Shown here piece by piece: positions 4,580 to 7,645 of a stretch of 7,645 bases of DNA. Source of the stretch: JBFKPQ01 sp041628225. GTDB lineage: Bacteria; Actinomycetota; Acidimicrobiia; Spongiisociales; JAENVV01. The DNA lies in assembly GCA_041628225.1 (NCBI GenBank), contig JBFKPQ010000107.1:1-7645 (forward strand), in the 5' to 3' direction. The notes under the pieces are model-generated. The model was not told where the DNA came from, did not search any database, and saw nothing but the letters and a program-made list of their open reading frames with translations. The position numbers were made by a program, and so were the translations under genes. Numbering within the stretch: position 1 is the first letter of the stretch; each line of letters opens with the position of its first letter.

Positions 4580-6321
4580 CGCTGCGCGATGCGGCCACCC
4601 GACGGGGACTGCGCCTGCTGGGAGGGACCCTGCTGCGCTATCGACGCGAAACGCTGTTGTCCCTCATCTCGGCGCTCGGATGGATGGCGCTGATGATCGG
4701 ATTGCCGTACCTCACCAAAGTCGTGATCGACGAGGCGATCATCCCCGGCGAGCGCGACCGGCTCGGTCCGCTCGTGCTCATCCTCCTGATCGCCGGCCTC
4801 CTCAAAGCGCTCGCGGTGGGCGGTCGGCGCTACTTCGCATTCCGCCTTTCCTACCGCGCCGAGACCGACCTGAGGAATCGCATCTTCGAACACACCCAGC
4901 GCCAGGCCTTCGCGTTCCACGATCAGGTTCCGACCGGTGAGCTGATGTCTCGGGCGTCGTCGGATCTGTCGCAGGTCCGGCTGGTGTTCGCGATGTTGCC
5001 GATCACGATCGCCAACATCGGCATGTTCGTAGCCGTCATGGTGGTGATGATCAGCATCGACCCGCTGCTCGGCGGACTCGTGTCGCTGGCGGTGCCGCTT
5101 CTCCTCGTGATCGCCAATCGCTACGCCCGGCGCGTCATCCACCTGTCGTGGGAAGTGCAGCAGCGGCTCGCCGACCTCTCGTCGGTCGTCGAAGAGGCCG
5201 TGTCGGGGATTCGAGTGGTGAAGGCCTATGGCCAGGAAGAGCAGGAGACCGGTCGTCTGGCGCGGGCGGCTGACCACATCTTCGACAGGTCGATGGAGCT
5301 CATCAGAAACCGAGCGATCTTCATCCCGCTCTTCGAGGCGGTGGCGCCGCTCGCCACCGCCGTCATTCTGGCGATCGGCGGTCTTCGGCTCATCGACGGC
5401 CAGCTTCAGCCCGGTGAGTTCGTGGCGTTCACCGAGTACATGGTGATCCTCAACTTCCCGCTCCGCATCACCGGTTGGTTCTTCGCCGAACTCCCGCGGG
5501 CGGCCGCCGCCGGTGCCCGAGTCGTCGATCTGCTCCGGCGTGCGCCCGACATCGCCGATCCGCCACATCCAGAGCCGTTTCCCGAGGGGCCGGGGGATCT
5601 CCGACTCGTCGGCGTGGAGTTCGCCTATCCGGACGGTCCGGCCGTCTTGGACGGATTCGACCTGCACGTGCCCGGCGGGCGTTCCGTGGCGATCGTGGGC
5701 GCCACCGGCTCGGGCAAGTCGACCCTCGCCTACCTGCTCCCGCGCTTCTACGACGTCGACGAGGGCGTCGTGCTCATCGACGGGATAGACGTACGGAAGG
5801 TCGCCTTGGAGGAGCTCCGTGGAGAAGTGGCGGTGGTGTTCGAAGAGACGTTTCTGTTCTCGGCTTCGATTCGTGACAACATCGCGTTCGGCAACCCGGA
5901 CGCCACCGACGAGCAGATCCGCCTGGCCGCACGGCTCGCCCAAGCGCACGACTTCATCAGAGCCCTCCCCAACGGCTACGACACGAAGGTCGGCGAACGC
6001 GGCTACTCGCTCTCGGGCGGTCAACGCCAACGCGTCGCGTTGGCGCGTGCGGTGTTGCGCGACCCGCGCATCCTCATCCTCGACGACGCCACCTCGTCGG
6101 TGGACGCCGTGACGGAAGACGAGATCCGAGACGCGCTCCGCACCGTGATGGACGGCCGAACCACCATCATCATCGCCCATCGCCCCTCGACGCTCGCCCT
6201 CGCCGATCAGGTCGTGTTCATCGATGCCGGGCGGGTCGTGGCGACCGGCCGGCACGATGACCTGTTGAGTTCGGTGCCGCGGTATGCCGAGGTGCTGGCC
6301 AATCCGGCGGGAGTGTCCTGA
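4576..6321 (+). CDS. ABC exporter half-transporter with degenerate ATPase site (heterodimer partner A)
   Basis: 581 residues: an exporter-type membrane domain (about 20-315, six helices, with the coupling-helix region EEAVSGIRVVKAYGQEEQE at 206-224) and a nucleotide-binding domain (about 341-575). Nucleotide-binding motifs: A-loop Tyr351, Walker A GATGSGKST (375-383), signature LSGGQ (479-483), Walker B ILILDD (499-504), D-loop SSVD (507-510), switch His535. Two positions depart from the canonical form. The Q-loop reads VVFEETFLFS with Glu423 instead of Gln, and the catalytic Glu after Walker B is Asp504. Known: in heterodimeric exporters such as TM287/288, one subunit has Asp there and forms a slow, degenerate site while the partner does most hydrolysis. 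Inference: this is the TM287-like half, pairing with the next gene product. Substrate unknown; a lipid, peptide or drug is possible. Start ATG 4576 overlaps the preceding stop, has a Shine-Dalgarno sequence five bases upstream and gives the normal family length. Confidence 0.96.
   Translation: MTLRDAATRRGLRLLGGTLLRYRRETLLSLISALGWMALMIGLPYLTKVVIDEAIIPGERDRLGPLVLILLIAGLLKALAVGGRRYFAFRLSYRAETDLRNRIFEHTQRQAFAFHDQVPTGELMSRASSDLSQVRLVFAMLPITIANIGMFVAVMVVMISIDPLLGGLVSLAVPLLLVIANRYARRVIHLSWEVQQRLADLSSVVEEAVSGIRVVKAYGQEEQETGRLARAADHIFDRSMELIRNRAIFIPLFEAVAPLATAVILAIGGLRLIDGQLQPGEFVAFTEYMVILNFPLRITGWFFAELPRAAAAGARVVDLLRRAPDIADPPHPEPFPEGPGDLRLVGVEFAYPDGPAVLDGFDLHVPGGRSVAIVGATGSGKSTLAYLLPRFYDVDEGVVLIDGIDVRKVALEELRGEVAVVFEETFLFSASIRDNIAFGNPDATDEQIRLAARLAQAHDFIRALPNGYDTKVGERGYSLSGGQRQRVALARAVLRDPRILILDDATSSVDAVTEDEIRDALRTVMDGRTTIIIAHRPSTLALADQVVFIDAGRVVATGRHDDLLSSVPRYAEVLANPAGVS
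6309..6313 (+). promoter_or_regulatory. Ribosome binding site of the second ABC gene
   Basis: GGGAG lies seven bases before ATG 6321, inside the end of the first ABC gene. This is a good Shine-Dalgarno match and supports ATG 6321 as the start, coupled through TGATG. Confidence 0.6.
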
Positions 6322-7645
6322 TGTACGCCCGATTCGGCAGTGGCGCCGACCGGACCGAGTCGACCACCGAGTTGCTCGGCAAGGCGGCCCGATACGGCAA
6401 GCATCTGCGGTGGCCCGCGATCGGAGCGCTCGCCGCGACCATCGTGGCGACCGCAGCGCGGTTGGCGGGACCCCTCATCGTGCGGTCGGGCGTCGACGCC
6501 GCCGTCGGCGGAGATCGGTCGGGTGTGCTGCGCTCGGCTGCCGCCTTCATCGGATTCCTCGTCGTCCAATACGGCTCGCAACTGGTGTCGCAGTACTGGG
6601 TGTCCGGTGTGGGCGAGCGCTTCCTCAAGGACCTCAGAGTCGTGGTCTTCCGGCACCTCGTGCATCTCGACATCGACTACTTCTCCCGTGCCAAATCGGG
6701 CGTCCTGGTGTCGCGGATGACCTCGGACATCGAGGCGCTGACCCAATTCGTGAAGGAAGGCGCCGTGAATATCGTGACCTCGGCGCTCATGGTTGCCGGC
6801 GTCACCATCGCCATGTTCCTCGTCGATGTGACGTTGGCGCTGACACTGCTGGCCCTCATGCCCATCCTGATCGGGGTGTCCCTCATCTTCCGCCGGTTTG
6901 CCGATCGCGCCTACCAGCAGGTCCGGGAGAACATCGGACAGGTCCTCGGATCGATCCAGGAAGGGATCTCCGGCGTTCGCGTCGTCCAGGCCTATACGCA
7001 GGAGGACCGCCAGGCCTCGGAGTTCGGCCGTGTCAACGAGCGCTACTACGAGGCCAATCTCGCCGCCGCCCGTGCGATCTCGACCTACTTCCCGGCCGTC
7101 GACTTCCTCCGCACGGTGGGAACGGCTCTCATCCTCGTCGTTGGCGGAGGCCGCGTGATCGACGGCGAGATGACCTTCGGCTCACTGGTGGCGTTTCTCC
7201 TGTACCTCAACTGGTTCTTCGAGCCGATCGTGCAGCTCTCCAACGTCTACAACCTGCTCCAGGCCGCTCTCGCCGCCCTCTCGAAGCTCTTCGGGATCTT
7301 GGATCGGGACTCGGCGGTGGGGCCGGCCGACGATCCTGTGGCCCTGCGTTCGGACCCGGAGGGAGCCATGGTCTTCGAGGGGGTGTCGTTCGGATACGAC
7401 AAGGGAGTGCCGGTACTCGACGACGTCGGTCTCACCGTCGCGCCCGGCGAGCGCATTGCCATCGTCGGCGAGACCGGGGCGGGCAAGAGCACACTGGCCA
7501 AGCTGGCCGTGCGCTTCTACGACCCGACGAGTGGCTCTGTGTCCATCGACGGTGTCGACCTCCGGCGGCTCGAGGTCGAAGCGCTGCGCCGCGCTGTCGT
7601 GCTCGTTCCGCAGGAAGGCCATCTCTTCTCGGGCTCGCTCCGGCA
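6321..7645 (+). CDS. ABC exporter half-transporter, heterodimer partner B (3' end outside window)
   Basis: 441 codons plus two bases are visible; the frame is open at the right edge, so about 150-170 residues are probably missing. The membrane domain spans about 30-325, with hydrophobic stretches near 33-54, 73-95, 148-168, 170-190 and 260-300. The coupling region EGISGVRVVQAYTQED (214-229) matches the same place in the preceding gene. The nucleotide-binding domain starts near 350: A-loop Tyr359, Walker A GETGAGKST (383-391, Lys389), and a Q-loop VPQEGHLFSGSL with a normal Gln431. The signature, Walker B and switch His lie outside. Inference: this is the catalytically competent half that complements the degenerate site of the preceding protein; the missing Walker B should read DE. 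The ATG overlaps the previous TGA by one base, with GGGAG seven bases upstream, so roughly equal synthesis of both halves is expected. Confidence 0.95.
   Translation, partial: MYARFGSGADRTESTTELLGKAARYGKHLRWPAIGALAATIVATAARLAGPLIVRSGVDAAVGGDRSGVLRSAAAFIGFLVVQYGSQLVSQYWVSGVGERFLKDLRVVVFRHLVHLDIDYFSRAKSGVLVSRMTSDIEALTQFVKEGAVNIVTSALMVAGVTIAMFLVDVTLALTLLALMPILIGVSLIFRRFADRAYQQVRENIGQVLGSIQEGISGVRVVQAYTQEDRQASEFGRVNERYYEANLAAARAISTYFPAVDFLRTVGTALILVVGGGRVIDGEMTFGSLVAFLLYLNWFFEPIVQLSNVYNLLQAALAALSKLFGILDRDSAVGPADDPVALRSDPEGAMVFEGVSFGYDKGVPVLDDVGLTVAPGERIAIVGETGAGKSTLAKLAVRFYDPTSGSVSIDGVDLRRLEVEALRRAVVLVPQEGHLFSGSLR

Noticed and set aside
4429..6255. A 608-codon open frame on the minus strand opposite the YihY and first ABC genes
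   Set aside because: The plus strand encodes unmistakable ABC motifs over this stretch. The antisense product is rich in Arg, Asp, Glu, Gly and His with no domain pattern, the usual result of high-GC codon bias in the mirror frame.

Overview
The window is GC-rich, densely coding bacterial chromosome. Genes overlap or sit within a few bases of each other, GTG starts are common, and the two promoter-bearing gaps show actinobacterial-type -10 hexamers placed to give leaderless mRNAs. Together with the protein types (an actinobacterial-style heterodimeric ABC exporter and a Thr/Pro-linker propeller lipoprotein), this suggests a high-GC actinomycetote, possibly an Acidimicrobiia-like lineage. That placement is inference from composition and style; no taxonomic marker is present. 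I see no rRNA, tRNA, CRISPR array, insertion sequence or phage gene, and no gene-free stretch longer than about 35 bases.

Layout. (1) Positions 1-489, minus strand: the first 163 residues of a rhodanese-ThiF/MoeB fusion that runs off the left edge. (2) Positions 525-2146, plus strand: a tight three-gene unit of a small DUF6941-like protein, a stand-alone LON substrate-binding-domain protein (start overlaps the previous stop as GTGA) and a HAD-IA hydrolase (start abuts the previous stop). (3) Positions 2128-3603, minus strand: a probable lipoprotein carrying an approximately eight-repeat PQQ-like beta-propeller, whose 3' end overlaps the HAD gene tail to tail by 19 bp. (4) Positions 3638-7645, plus strand: a translationally coupled unit of a YihY/BrkB-family membrane protein (ATGA overlap) and two ABC exporter half-transporters (TGATG overlap). 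The second of these runs off the right edge.

How the genes work together. The two ABC proteins look like the two halves of one heterodimeric exporter. The first has Asp in place of the catalytic Walker B Glu and Glu in place of the Q-loop Gln. The second has a normal Walker A and Q-loop as far as it is visible. The YihY-like protein is co-translated with them. The DUF6941-LON-HAD unit is compact enough to suggest a shared role, but its function is not evident.

The most notable non-coding signal is that both divergent gene pairs (489/525 and 3603/3638) are driven from tiny gaps. Each of the four start codons has a TANNNT hexamer ending 6-7 nt upstream and no good Shine-Dalgarno sequence, which is the expected arrangement for back-to-back leaderless promoters. 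In the first gap the two promoter-start modules are near-exact mirror images. I found no convincing evidence of a wholly new biological system; most of the window is ordinary housekeeping and envelope gene content.
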